Part shown: piece by piece, positions 24,440-37,003 of the stretch
Numbering within the stretch: the stretch's first letter is position 1
Layout: the number at the start of each line of letters is the position of its first letter
Assembly: GCA_023078555.1 (NCBI GenBank)
Contig: CM041204.1
Span: forward strand, 4,556,430-4,620,429
Direction: 5' to 3'
DNA from: Ulva prolifera
Taxonomy: Eukaryota > Chlorophyta > Ulvophyceae > Ulvales > Ulvaceae
DNA length: 64,000 nucleotides
Notes under the pieces: generated by a model
The model's database searches: none
Seen by the model: the letters and a program-made list of their open reading frames with translations, nothing else
Told to the model about the DNA's origin: nothing
Position numbers and translations under genes: made by a program

Positions 24440-26068
24440 CTACCACTCCCCCCACTCGTCATCATCATCCTTCTTCGCAGCAAGTCCGCGCCGCGAGACA
24501 GAGTTGCTACCGGGCGCTGTGCCGCCAGCCGCCTGCTGCCCACCACCCCACCCATCACCTGGCCCTGCGTCATCAGCGGCCCCGCCACCACTGCTGCCAT
24601 AGTCACCACGGGACCATGCTGCCTCCTCCCCCTGACGCTGCGCGGCACTGCCGCCCACAGCCCGGGCCCCGTCATCTGCATCGAAGCCGCCGAAGCCGCC
24701 AAAGCCAGCGCCGTGGCCCCCCCAGTCAGAGCCGCCCCCTCCAGGGCCCCCCACGCCTGTTGCGCCGGCGCTGCCCTGCGCGCCCTCATCACCCGCGATC
24801 TTCCGGACATTTGCCACGACACCAGTTGCGAGGGTGGACAGCATGCCCCAGCCGGTCGTGCCCAGCTCCTGAGCCTTTGAGATCGCCTGGGTGGCCCCAG
24901 TCTGCACGTTGCTGCCGAGCTCACCGTTACGGGCCTGCTCGTCCAGGGTGCGTGCAGCTTGAGACACTGTAGCGCCGGCCTGTGCTGCCGCTGCTGTGGT
25001 GACGTTGGCAAAGCGGCTCCAGCCGGACGAGAGCATGTTAGTGATATCGTCGACGCTGGTGCCAGCAGCAGATCCACGTGGTGGAGGTGTGGGAGAAGAT
25101 CCGAACCCGACATACTTTCCACCTTGGCTTGGATGGACACCCTCTGCTCGGTTGGCGTTTTCGGCAACCTTGCGATCAAAATATGCCCCTTTGTTCGCAG
25201 CAGATGACTGATACGCCTCCGGGATACCTTGCATGCCTTGGCTGGTCTGCATATGAATCATGGCATGAGTGTGGTGGTATTGAAGGGCATAGGGGCATGC
25301 GGGCTTGCCGTACATGCTGTACAAGAGGGAGCTTGCCTTATTTAGTGATGCTGCGCTGCTTGAATGAGAGACGCTCCCGATAAGCTGATCCTTCGGTGGA
25401 AGCTGATAGGTCTCTCCCTTTGCTTCAGCTTTGATCATCTCCCTGAAAGCTTCTGCTGCCTTAGTATGGTACTTCTCTGGAATGCTCGTGTGCTTCTCGA
25501 CTCCGTACTCCCCAAGGAACTCATTCAATCGTTTATTGCCACCTAGCTGCATCTTCTTCAGCTGATCATCAGTCCAAGCATCCATTGTCACCGACCTGCG
25601 CAGGCCAGATTTTTCACATGCAACCTGAGGACGTGGGGCGAGACTTGATCGCCGCAGACATTTACAATGTTGAGTTTGACGAAAATGTGTGCGGTTTCGC
25701 GGGTAATGTTACGCATTCGATCCGCGCTGATGTATTCGCGAGTTCACCTCTTGAAAGGTGCAACGCGAGGACGAGATGCGCACCTGACAAAGCTAATGTG
25801 AACGCCGAGCCCCCGATGCCGGCCACTACATTCAAGGCACATAAAGCATCCATATGACACTGACGCCCATTGTGGTGACTTGGTGTTGCAGTCGCAGCAA
25901 ACCTGCACAATGCGCTCCGCTGTTCAGCATACATGAAAGGAGACATGAGAGCCGAACATGAACAGACACAAGGGGCGAGATCTCGTCCAGCAGAGTCATG
26001 TTGCATACCTTATTCTCTGGCTGAGACTGCAAGTCACGCAGAACACGTAGCGCTCTTGGGGATGCCAT
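24440..26068 (-). CDS. ArfGAP protein, AGD6/AGD7 (ArfGAP1) type
   Basis: Three exons on the minus strand, 26068-26009, 25902-25784 and 25595-24440, GT-AG, phases 0 and 2, give 444 residues. It stimulates GTP hydrolysis by Arf1 at the Golgi and so controls COPI coat release. The zinc finger is complete: Cys22-x2-Cys25-x16-Cys42-x2-Cys45, followed by the arginine finger Arg50 in [35 protein letters not shown] completes the catalytic domain. The middle block [19 protein letters not shown] and [13 protein letters not shown] is typical of plant AGD6/7 proteins. An amphipathic helix-like stretch ([20 protein letters not shown]) may sense membrane curvature. The tail is very Gly-rich and ends [10 protein letters not shown] 90-bp His/Met/Tyr-rich insert near 25330-25240 may be a retained in-frame intron. 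Confidence 0.93.
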
Positions 26069-26593
26069 GGTGCAGGTTGCAGACAGACTGGATGAAAAGA
26101 GCTTCTCGACGCGGTGAATAAGATCGAAACAGCGCTTGCACGATGCCTAGGGCTCACAAAGTCTGCGCGGCGGGCTGGTCTTGCAGATGCTCGATGAGTT
26201 CATATGCGCGGTGGAAGTTCGCCATCAGCGGGTGCTTCTAGTGACCACCCACATGGCAGCTGCAGAAATTTGTGTGCATCTCGGGGGAATCTCTTGCTCA
26301 GTATCGCCTTTTGGTGCCTGCTTTCGCAATGCTGCCCCGAGATCCATGCATGCTGCGACAAGTGTGTGAATGCGAAAGCCATGCGCGCCCGTTGAAGCAG
26401 CAAAACATGTTGCAACTGAATGAGACAGTAATGTTGTCAACGCAGGTCATGGCCATGTGTGAGATCATGCATGGTTCCTGTGATACCTGGGACTCGTTTC
26501 GTCGCAGAGCACCTGCTGCGTGCATCTGCCTGCTTGCGAACATGAAATTGGTATAGCCCTGCTGGGCAGCGCTTCTGGGGCATAGCTGGGAGT
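26069..26593. promoter_or_regulatory. Divergent promoter region, ArfGAP / VPS53
   Basis: A gap of 525 bp between the start codons of two Golgi-trafficking genes transcribed in opposite directions. Shared control would make sense, but this is inference from arrangement. No TATA box or repeat stands out. Confidence 0.4.
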
Positions 26594-29500
26594 ATGGAGC
26601 CTTTTGTGTGCGCCGATGGCGCGCTAGTGGATGTTGACGCTGTTGACTTCAACCCCGTTGAAGCGGTGAACCATTTGTTGGGAGCTGGTACGCGATCACA
26701 ATGTACGAAATCTACAGCTAGAACACGGCAAAACGCGGCAGGTATCATGCGCTTCGGTGTTTGCAGATCCTGATCCTGAGGAGGTGTTCGAGCTGATACA
26801 AGCTATCCAGGCGCAGGCATGTCCCGATCACATACTTCTGCAGCTGCAGGCACATTGACAGATCTGATGCCTTGTGCCCGCCGTACTTGGGGCCTTGTCA
26901 CTCATGCTCTGCCAATGATCAGTGACAATCACTGTCTCTGATCACCGGCCAGCAGTACGTTGCTGAGATGACCCGAACACACTGTGCGACGGATCACCCA
27001 GACAACATATGAGCAAACTTTTTACTACAGATTGAGGGGAATGATGAAGAGATCCTTTCCGTCTTACGGGCACAGAGCCATCGAGCAACTCGATCACACC
27101 AGGAACTCACCAAAGCTAAGGGAGACATATCAGAGCTGCACAGTACAATGAGGAGCATTGTGGAGGAAGCGAACATGACCCAAGCAAAAGTCGATGTGAT
27201 TTGCAAGGACATCAGAGCCATGGACCACGCCAAGCGACACTTGACACAGTCTATCTCTGTGCTGGAGAATTTTGGCACCCTGACAGATGCACTCACAGAC
27301 TTGAAGGAGTCCAGCAATGACAGGTGTGCTCCTGCGTCCAGGTGGCCGATCCCTACTGTGTCCAAGTGGTGCCACTCAAGCGGTCATCGTGCAGAGATAA
27401 GTACGCTGAAAACGCGTCAAAGCTAGAGAGCGTGCTCTGCCTGATGGAGAAGTTTGAGCGATACCAAGACGTGCCAAAAGTTGCAGCTTTCCGGGATATG
27501 GTGGAGCTGATCAGCCGAAATCTCCACCAACAGATACTTCGTGAGTTCCAGTTATTGTGGATTGTATCTGACCCTTTCGCTGGGCGCTTCGCTGTTTCAG
27601 ACAACTCGACATACGAAGAGAAGCAGCAGCTGCGTATTGAGCAGGAGCAGGTGTGCATTGCATGACCCCATCTGGCAGTGGCACCCCTTGGGCCAGGCCC
27701 CTCTTGGAACAGACCAGAACGCTTGACGGCCCACAGTACCTTTCAGAATTAACGTGTGTCGCTAGCCGGAGCATGAAGTATCGTCGTGATGACACCAGAT
27801 TGTACTGGTTGATGACCTGTCAGTGCCAAGCTGCCACTTCATCACGGAGCCATCCATAGCCATGTCTCTGTTCCCTAGAAAAGAAAAACGATCCTTTCGA
27901 CCAGCTGCATCTCTTCGTTACTGTTGTGGGTCGCAGCACCACTTCAGCTGTTGTGGGGGAACACAGAAGAGCTCAACTGCAAAGGCTGCTGCAGTGGATC
28001 CGTGAGGTCAAGCCCAAGCTGGACGCGATGCGAGATGCTGCCCTCGTGGCGGCTGCACTTGAGCGCCGCACACACTGCCGCACAGCCGTCATGGACGATA
28101 TCATGGCCTCGTGGCTGACCAACCTGCGGGCAACGCGGCTCGAGATCGAGCGCGACCGCTCCGCGCCGCTGTCAGCACAACTTGAGAGCCTCTTTGCGTG
28201 GCTGCTAGATGTGCTGCAGGGCAACCGCTACTTTGTGGAGCAGTGGAAGGTCTTCCCGGCAGACTGGAAGGTGCCCTCTCCGGGCCTGTCTCCAGTTGCC
28301 CTTGATGTGCCATTGGTGTTCATGTCAGTGCATCATATGGCTGATGTCTGTGTCCTGCTTTGCCGTGAGTATCCTAGTGCGCGATGCGGCACTCCAGGTA
28401 CAAGCGCAGGCCCATGCCGGTGGTCACCTAAGGGCTGCCGGCCTGCGTTTTGGGTTTGCTTTGGCAGCGTCGAGGAGCAGCTGCAGTGTGTTTGTAGTGC
28501 TGAGTCCATCCAGGCTGAGTCTGCCCATCCTGTCGCCAGGCTGGACGCCCCTCTCCCTGCAGGGTCCAGCCTGGCAGCCTGCGCAGCTGCTGCGTGCCCC
28601 AGTCCCTTCACATCCAGCTCTTGCCAACACGTGCAGGACGCTATGTCCAGGCGACTGTTATGATGGGCATGTTGTAACACAGTGAGACTTCCATGCAGAT
28701 GCCAAAGGAGCTTGCATTGAGATTCTGCACAGCCGTCGAGCCATATGTGGCTAGCGCTCTGTCGGAATGGGCGGCTGGGTCAACTTCACAGGACGCAGAG
28801 ACCCGCAGCACAGCGTTGCTTCAGGTGCACCCGTCCCTCCCTGTGTGGCCATCTCGCGGAGCCCATGCAACTCCGCCACCTCGCCTCTGTGCCCAGTCCT
28901 GCATTCAGCGAGTACAGGACCTTGATTTGCAGCAGGGCTGTGCATGATTGATCGTGGTAGCTAGCGCACTTGATCGCATGGGGTGGGCCGATGTTGTGTA
29001 CTGGATGTTGAACACACATGCTGACACTGTGCGCAGGCGTGGGGCGTCACACGGGCATTCGAGAAGAAGCTCATGGCGCTGACTGAGGGCATTGGTCCTG
29101 CTGGCGGTGTGGACAGTGCGTATGAAGCTGTCAAGCAGCGCGCTCAGCAGCACCTCCACCCCCATGCTGCCGGCGCCACACCTGCACTCTCCGATTTCGA
29201 GGTACATCGCTCCCGTGTTCCCAAAGAAGTGTGAACGGTCTTTACACCCCATTGGTATATGTTTCTGAGAGCAGCTTTCTCTGGCCGTCGTGTGTGGGTC
29301 TTCTGTTCATGAGGACGTTGCGTCATCCGGTGGGCACATTACCTACGTCGACGCGGCTAGTGGTCATGGCAGCCAGGAGGAGTATCAGTGAGTCAGCGCT
29401 TGAGCGCCAGTTGTCCGTCGCGCTCAGCACATCTCGCACCCACGCTGTGCAGGGCAGGCTGCGGCGTGTCTTCTCAAGCCACCTCAGCATCGTCGTGGAG

Positions 29501-32500
29501 TGGCATGCCAAGGTCCTGCGGGAGGCGATGGCGGCGCTGCTCGAGCGGGACGAGGCGTCCGGCTGGAGACCAGCTGCCGCGCGGGGTGCCGGCGGCGGCG
29601 ACCGAGGCGGCGGCGCCGGCCGCCTCGACTCTGCTCGAGCCCTCATCCTCGAGAGCCGCAGCCAGGCCGACAACTCCCTGCCTGTGCTGCGCCAGAGCTC
29701 CACGAGCGTCGCTGCATTCTCAGAGGCCATCACCGGCGTCCTGACGGTGCGGGCACTCTCCGCTGCACATTCTTTCGCGGCCGCTCTGTCTTTCGTCAAC
29801 ATCGTGGGCAGCTGTTGTGCCGCAGCAGCGGAGCGTCGGCCTCTGGATTGTGCGACCTTGTATGTGTGGGGGATGATGCGGCAAGTGCACTGCATCTGGA
29901 GTACCCTGCAACGCTCACTCACAGTCAATGCAAGGGCCTGAGTCTGTGACGCCTCAGACCGGTCGAATCGTCGACAAAGATTCGTCGGTGCATGTGTGTG
30001 AAATCAAAAGGCCAGTGCTTCGTAGCTGTGACAGGTGCTCGCGCACAGAGGACAAGAGCCATGCCCCTGAGCTCGCATGCCCCCCTTGCGATCACACTTG
30101 ATGATGAGCAAGTTGGTGCTGGCTGCAGTCGTATGCGGACCGACTAGAGCAGCAGCTGCCGCCCGTGCGTCTGGATGCGCGGCGCGGCATGGAGACCGCG
30201 GACCTGCCCCTCGAGCGCGTGCCGGCCGTCTGCACGACGCTCTGCACCGCCGCATACGTCCGGGACAACGTGCCGCTGCTGCAGCGGTACATCGTCGAGC
30301 GTGTGGCTCCTGCGGCGGGGGCCGCTGGAGACTCGAGCTCGGCCACGGCGGCCGTGCTGGGTGCTGCGGGGCACAGAGGGCCGCAGCCGTCTGGCAATGG
30401 GGAGGCAGCAGCGCAGACGCCTCGGGCCGCTGCGGCCGCGGGGGTGACGCTGGAGGCGGCGTTGCGGGCGGCTGAGCGGCTGGAAGCTGCAGGGCTAAAG
30501 GTTCTGGACATGGGGCTGATGACGCAGGTGGCGCGGTATATCGACGGCCCGTTGCTGCCAGGGCCGCGGATACAGGTGCTCGCTGCAAACATCGCTGCGT
30601 GGAAGACAGAGCAGGTTTGTCCATTCTGCTGTGCATGTGCCTCTGCGCAGCTTTCACTTTTGTCTCTTGCACCACCAGCTCTGCTTGCTCACGAGACACA
30701 TGCCTGTATACAAGACACGCGTTTGAAAGCTGCAAATCGGAGGTAAGGAGTGGCTGACATCCGGCCTCGAGCGGCTGCCGCCTGGGCCCAAAACAGTGTA
30801 CGTCCGGAGTCGGGGCGAGAGCCAGGAGTTGGCTGAAGGCTCTCCATGCGTGCAGACCGGGGACACGAGCCCATACGCGACGTCGATTGCGTCCGTGCTG
30901 CAAAAGTGGGGCAGCGCGCTGTTCGCAGGCCTGGTGACGACTGACGCCGACACCGGGGAGGACGACGACGCCGCGTTCGACCACATCTGCAGCAAGCTGG
31001 TGTCGCGCTTCGTTCCGTACCTCATCGGCAACGGAATCCTCAAGTGCGGCCCCACTGCCCTCGCCGTAATTGCGCCCCTGCGCCGCTGGCTGACCCCTGG
31101 ACGGGGGCGACTTCACGATGCTTGTGCTTGAAGCTGCTGAGCGACCGGGTGATGCAGGCTGCGCAAGCTCAATGATGGGGCACTGACACAGCTGGCGATT
31201 GACCTGAGTGTCATCAAGGACGGCCTTGCACGGTTCCCGGCGGATGCGTTTGCCGCTGCCCGCCCGGGGTCGCCGTTCCCCGTGCGCTCCCACCCTCCCA
31301 AGCCAGCCACATGCTGTCACAATCGTTCATGCCGTGTCCACATCCTCTGCGCCCCTCTCAGCATTGTGCAGTGCCCCTTCATTGAGCTTACGGGTGCCAG
31401 TAGAGATCTCATGGCCTGCCCACCGCGGCTGCCCACGGCTGGTCCTCCGCCGTGCTGCAAGAGCCAGCCGATGCGAATGAAACTAGCCAAGAAGATGCCC
31501 TCCGTGTGTGAATCACGCACTATGCACCTGCATTGCACAACACTGGTACAGCACCACCACCTGCTGACAACTCTGGTGCTTCTGCAGCCCGGCTTTGAGT
31601 CGAAGCTTGTCGATCATAAGCAGCTCATTGAGACCAAGTTCGCGCCCGCGATCGCACTCGTGAAGGTGCTCCAGATCACCGACAGCAAGGCGTTCGTGAC
31701 CGCATACAGCAGCCTGCTGGAGGCACGGTGGCAGAATGCGGACGCGATGCAGCAGGCGCTTGCGGTGCTCGACGTCACGAAGGACGTCGCGGTCACACGT
31801 CTCAACATGTTCAGGGCGGCTGCCGCTGGCGGTGGAGGCCTCGCGGTGCGCCACCCTGTCTCCTGAGCCTTGTACTTGCTGGCTTGAGGTGAATGCTGCA
31901 GAATGGAAGCGACAATTGCGTGTACGCGGTGCAGCAGGGCGGGGCGGGGGCGCCACTGGGAGGCCCACAGTCTTCAGCGATGCTCAACCCGACAAGCGCG
32001 ATGTTCTCGGCCGCCAATGTGCGTCCTCCACCCTCCGACTTGCAATGCTTGCTCGCGGCGCGCCTCTCAGCCATGTTCATTGCATTGTCGCTCACGAAGA
32101 CCTCCACTCGACGGCTGCACCGGCCCAGCGTGAAGGGATCAGTACATGCACCTCCATGGTACATAGCTTGTAGGCCGCCATTCAAGCCTGGCAGTCTGTT
32201 GCGTGTGATGGTTTGCTGGTGTGATGTGGTTGTAGTCGTTCTGCTTGCAAGCTAGACTATCTGCTGTCGGCACTGTCGAGCTGACCCCACCTGCCGGATG
32301 CTGGGCGTGTGATTTGCCAGGCAATATCAATCCGACTGTGACAGCCCACATGGACGTACGTGCAGCGATCCATTCAGTGTGCATCTTCTGGCACCCCTGT
32401 GCCTACTCACCCCCAGCACACAGCTCGCCAGAGCGTCGCTGATGCTCATCTGCAAACGTGCCTCCCAGTCGCTCTGTCACACCACAGCGGCACCATGTCG

Positions 32501-32802
32501 GCTTGACTGCCTTGCTGCTTGCCTACATGCAATGGACACACATGCCAGCTTTGCACGTTTGCCTGATGTACGAAAAATGATGCTTGCAGAATTGGGCGGC
32601 GAGTGCGGGCGTCAACATGAGCAGCATGAGTGCCCGCAGCGCCGGCGTCTTCAGTGGAATGTCCTCTTCCCTGCGCTCCGCCGCAGACTCCAACACGTTT
32701 ATGGCTGGCACTAAGGACTTTGTCGGCAAAGGGACTGCGCTCTTTTCCAATGTCCGCGGCAAGTTCTCCGTGGCTCGCAGCACTGGCAGCGGCGGCAAAT
32801 GA
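26594..32802 (+). CDS. VPS53: VPS53, GARP/EARP tethering-complex subunit
   Basis: Fourteen coding exons: 26594-26687, 26767-26816, 27031-27323, 27395-27650, 27995-28270, 28699-28824, 29037-29201, 29453-29746, 30129-30614, 30856-31043, 31158-31281, 31588-31845, 31935-32018, 32590-32802. All phases close, 968 residues. VPS53 is a core subunit of GARP, which tethers endosome-derived vesicles at the trans-Golgi. The N-terminal coiled coil has DFNPVEAVNHLLGADPDPEE and MDHAKRHLTQSISVLENFG, the VPS53 hallmark. FPADWK/MPKELALRFC, GVLT/SYADRLEQQLPP, TGDTSPYATSIASVL and KLNDGALTQLAIDL align in order with plant VPS53. Intron 2 begins with GC (CAG/GCATGT). Within exon 4 a GTGAGT at 27541 could mark an extra 59-bp intron, but reading through keeps the conserved QQILREFQ. 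The Ser/Gly-rich last exon is the least certain. Confidence 0.9.
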
Positions 32803-34588
32803 CAGTTCCTGGTGCTGTGCGCATGTAGTGGCTCGCGTGCTGGTGCCTGAGCTAGACATCAGGCTGCGGCAGGGCTTGCATGTATGTAACTGTACTTGTA
32901 TCATGCTCAAGCCTATTCGACAAGGATAGAGATGTGTGCACAAAGGAAAAAGCGTCCAAGAGAGTGCATCGCCTGCACTATGGTATGTGATGCTTGCTGC
33001 TGCATGGGTCCAAGTCCAGCCGAGTGCATTGTGCAGTGACAGCGCTCACAAGACGTCCCACGAATGCAGATGCATTCCTGATGTTTGTAGGATAAGGAAC
33101 AATGATGGCGTAGCTGGGGGGTAGTACAGTTAGCGGCGATGTAGACTGCCTCCAAAAATCAGATATTCGCAGCAACGGTTTATGTGGAACCTATGATTTC
33201 ATCACATCGCACCGGACCACCGCGTTGCTGACATGGTCCGCGCGTTTTGATGTCCCCACCCTTACAGCTGTCCAAATGATCAACTGCCGTGCCAGGAACG
33301 GCAGTGCTGCTGCAAGTGGTGTCTGCTCCGAGCAGGTCAGGCAATGAGCCAGCCTGTGAATATCGGGTCGCCGTTCATGAACAGATGAAATGGCAGAGGA
33401 GAACTTGTGCTATTTCAATTTCTTATACGGTGGTTCGTTGTGCTTATGCGAGGCACAAGTACTGTAGCTGCGCGTTCATGTGTTTTGCAATGCTAGATCA
33501 AGCTCATGTAGATACCGCTTCGGCCGGGACGTGCACACTGAGATCTGATATTATATACTTGCCGTTAGTCCGGAGCAAGTGTACGTAGCTGAGGCAGCAA
33601 CTTGAAGCATCTGGACTGTGGATAGATTGAGTCACAGGATGCCGCTACGGAAAGAGCAGTGACGCAGTCACAAGCAAGATCGACCATTTAGCCTCTCCAT
33701 CCCAACTTCAGGCATGATCAGGCCTACCTATCTTGGTGTGCGTTGCCTCAAGCTCGACTGTATCAACGCGACGTATCGTGCGCTTGCTTCCAGAACAGTG
33801 GGCCCACCTGGGCAACCGCAGTGTAGATCCACGCAAAGAGCCGAGTTAGTCCAACCAACCATGTTTTTGCTGAAGAGTAGGCTTCTGTCAAGATCTAGGT
33901 ACACGTCCAACGTGCTGTAGCCATCTCCCACTCGAAAACAGAGTGGCTTCACCGACACGAGCTTGTGAAAGATGCAACCCCACTTCCATCACTGCCACAG
34001 TGTCACGTAACATATTGTCACTTTAGTATGTGCTCGAGGCCTTACAAGGTCGTGCACTGTTCCCTGCTGTGCTGCGTTGTGCGTAAGGACATCATCTATG
34101 CGTCATGGTATCAGGTAGTCATCGACTGAGCCGATAGCGTGGTTTCAAAGCTTATGACGCATGGCGGCGCCGTGCAAATAGATACTGAAATTTTTTCACA
34201 ACCTGCAGTCGGGCATCCCAAGATGGGTATCACTGCATGCAGCATACACCAGCCCAATAAGCAAAATTCGCCATGCCGTGGTCAGACTATGTCATGTGTG
34301 ACTAGTCTCATGACTGCAGGGCGGCTAGTGCCGCAAATCATGTTGCATAAGTTGATTTTCTTGGCTGAGATAGATCCGCTCGACCCGACGCGTAGATTTG
34401 GATATCTGCCGCGCATGCAACACAGCATTATGACGTCTACACCTCGTTGCATCGTTAGATACAGATCCACCCGCAGCAGCAACAGCCCGTTCATTGGGCA
34501 AGCCTTTAAAACCTTGAAACTTGCGCATTCACGCTATCACATACCTCTGTGGTTGTCCAAAAATACTCTGCTGCATCATATATCCGAT
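32803..34588. other. Intergenic, no gene seen
   Basis: About 1.8 kb between VPS53 and the USP gene. The frame used by the USP gene stays open from about 34139, so its 5' end could lie upstream of the ATG at 34589. Otherwise no recognisable coding sequence. Confidence 0.5.
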
Positions 34589-37003
34589 ATGGCAAACATG
34601 GCGAGCTGTTTCGCGTCATCAAAATTCAGGGCTACTCGCCCTGCTCGCTCCGTCCGTGCGCGGCTTATCTCCGCCCAAGCCCACTCTAATATTCCTCGTC
34701 CTCAAATTTCCAGCTCACAGCAGCGCGGTTCACGGCAGAAGATGGCATGGTCGGCTGATGCCGGCCGAGTTGCGCCTGCTCCTCAGGAGAAGGAGCAGAA
34801 GAAGCCTGTTCAGCAAACAGTCACTGTTGCTGTTGATGGCTCGGAAGATTCCGTGCAGGGCCTGAAGTGGGTTATTGATAACTTTGGCGACACAGGTTTG
34901 CTACCTCCGACATCTGTCACCACTGTCGCCCCGGATAGCGTTCCACATGATTGTTACTAGCACACTTAGAATTTGTCAATTGAATAAGCCATCTCGAGAT
35001 TTTCCTGTCCTTGCACTTGATCTCAATGAATTTTGTGTCGGAACAAATTACAACGCCAAATTTGGCAATCGCCATGCACGTTGCCAACTTGGACACCCCG
35101 TATGCTTGATAACTATTTCGTAGCCACTTCGGGACTGGAGCCATCCAACTTACGGATTATCCCGAGCTTTCGTTATCATCCGGCTTGCTGTCTCTCACAC
35201 GTGTCGCGCCATCGCAGCCTGCAGGTTACCCTTCACACCACAGGATGGTCATGCAGGATCAAAGCTGAATTTGGTACATGTCATCAACAATGATCGAGTA
35301 TGGCATGAGACGTTGTCAGCAGATGATGGCTTGACTCTGACGATATCATACGATGAGCACTACCAAATGGAGTACATTGATGTGCGCTGCCCAACAATTT
35401 CGTTTCGGATTGCTTTCTGAAGAGCTGATATGTTTTATTGTGCGTGTCAGTTTGCTTCGCAACACCACCTATGGGATGCTGTGCAGGATTACGCCGATCG
35501 CAAGGCGGAACAGGCCAAGTTAATGATCGAGAAGACTTATCTGGACATGATTGAAGATGCTGGCATGGATTATGGCGTCCAAATCGCTGTCGTGAAGGGG
35601 CAGCGCAGTGCAGCTGCGTTTGCGGACGCCATTGTCCGCCGGGCGAAAGACCTGAACACCGACCTCTTGGCCGTGGCTAGCCATGGAAGGTGAATTTCTG
35701 CCAGTTCTCACGATGCACGCAGGCTTGCCCGTGCGCTGTTCAAAACGAAGCTCTGGTAGTGATTGCCTGTGTGCGTGCCACGTGGAAGTGAGTGCATGTC
35801 GTCAGGAACTCAACTCACCAGCCTTCACGTGAAAGGCGGGGCCGTTGTTCAGGGATCTCACTTTGTTCGCCGTCCTTCCTTTCTCAGCAATCTAACTGCT
35901 GCCGTGTATGTGCAGTGGCCTGGGGTGTTCATATGGCTCAGTTGCTCGATACTGTGTCCAAAACTTTGACCGGGCCATCGCCCTCCTTCCCCCGTCTGTC
36001 GGCTCGTTTGCCAATCTGGAGAGCTCTACAGTTTGCTTTGGCATCAATTCCATCGGCGAGCTGCAAGACAGCATGAGCTGGGCGGTGAAGAACTTCTGTA
36101 GGGCTGGGGATTCGATTGCCGTGTTACGTGCCGTAGAGGAATCTTTGGACACTGTTGCAGGCTCGGATCAAACTTCCATCGTTCTTGGCATGCAAGAACA
36201 GGTGAGCCTATGCGACCTTCTGTGAATGAACATGCATGTCTCATTCAGCAACCAGCTTCTAATCAAAGAGATGTGCCGCCCATACATCACCAACAACGCA
36301 AATTGTGTGGTCTGCATTGCTTGTTCGCGTCTGTGGCTTGGGATTCTCCAGTCTGACGCTGCGCCCACGGACATTGCAGCGAAGCACCCTGGTCCGGTCT
36401 CTGCGCCGTTATGTCTCACTGGTTGCGACTTGCTTGATGCTTTTTCTATCTGCTTTTCTCTTTGATGTTGCATGACGTCCAGCAGGTTCACCAGCGTGAT
36501 CAAGCTTGCCAACAGCCAGTCTAGTTGTCTATCAGTCTAGTTGTCTATTATCATGGTCATCGATGGTATGATGCCAGTCCACGATGTTTGTGGTGGTAGG
36601 TGGCCATCAGTGTAGGTGTACGTGTGCATGATCAGATGTGTGCAGCATTTTGTACCTGCATGGCCATGGCCAGTGCCTCGTCCACTGACTGCAGCAGTCT
36701 GTGCAGGTGATGAAGCACCAGCTCGATGATATGTCATTCCAGCTCATTCAGCCGGACTTCGAGAATGCGACAGAAACAATCGACATCGGGGATGGCGTCG
36801 AGGCGCCGTACCGAAACCAGATCACAGCCCAGGAGCTGATACGCATGGCGCTTGACGTGAAGAAGGGCCGCGTGCTGGTGATGACAAATTATGCCAACCG
36901 GGGGTTCATGCAGGAGATGATGTTTGGCACTCTTGCGATGCTCGTGTCACGCAAGGCACCCATGCCACTCCTTCTCATCCCCCCTCAGTACTCCTTCGAG
37001 TGA
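34589..37003 (+). CDS. Tandem universal-stress-protein domains, probably plastid-targeted
   Basis: Five exons, 34589-34895, 35257-35381, 35487-35689, 35916-36201 and 36707-37003, GT-AG, phases 1, 0, 2, 0; 405 residues. The leader (MANMASCFASSKFRATRPAR) is Ser/Ala/Arg-rich like a chloroplast transit peptide. Domain 1 begins TVTVAVDGSEDSVQGLKWVI, with strand SKLNLVHVIN and the AVASHG end block; USP domains bind ATP or AMP and respond to stress. Domain 2 begins STVCFGINSIGELQDSMSWA and reaches VLVMTNYANRG and PMPLLLIP at the C-terminus. In domain 1 the nucleotide loop, written G-x2-G-x9-G(S/T) in ATP-binding members, appears as SHGSGLGCSYGSVA across a splice junction, shorter than usual; domain 2 lacks a clear loop. 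It may therefore be a non-ATP-binding or one-site form. The function is not known. Confidence 0.85.

Noticed and set aside
24385-25179. 264-codon minus-strand frame within ArfGAP
   Set aside because: It is a frame-shifted shadow of the Gly-rich ArfGAP tail.
30004-31320. 438-codon minus-strand frame
   Set aside because: It is antisense to VPS53 exons 9-11, open because of GC-rich codons; the plus strand aligns with VPS53.
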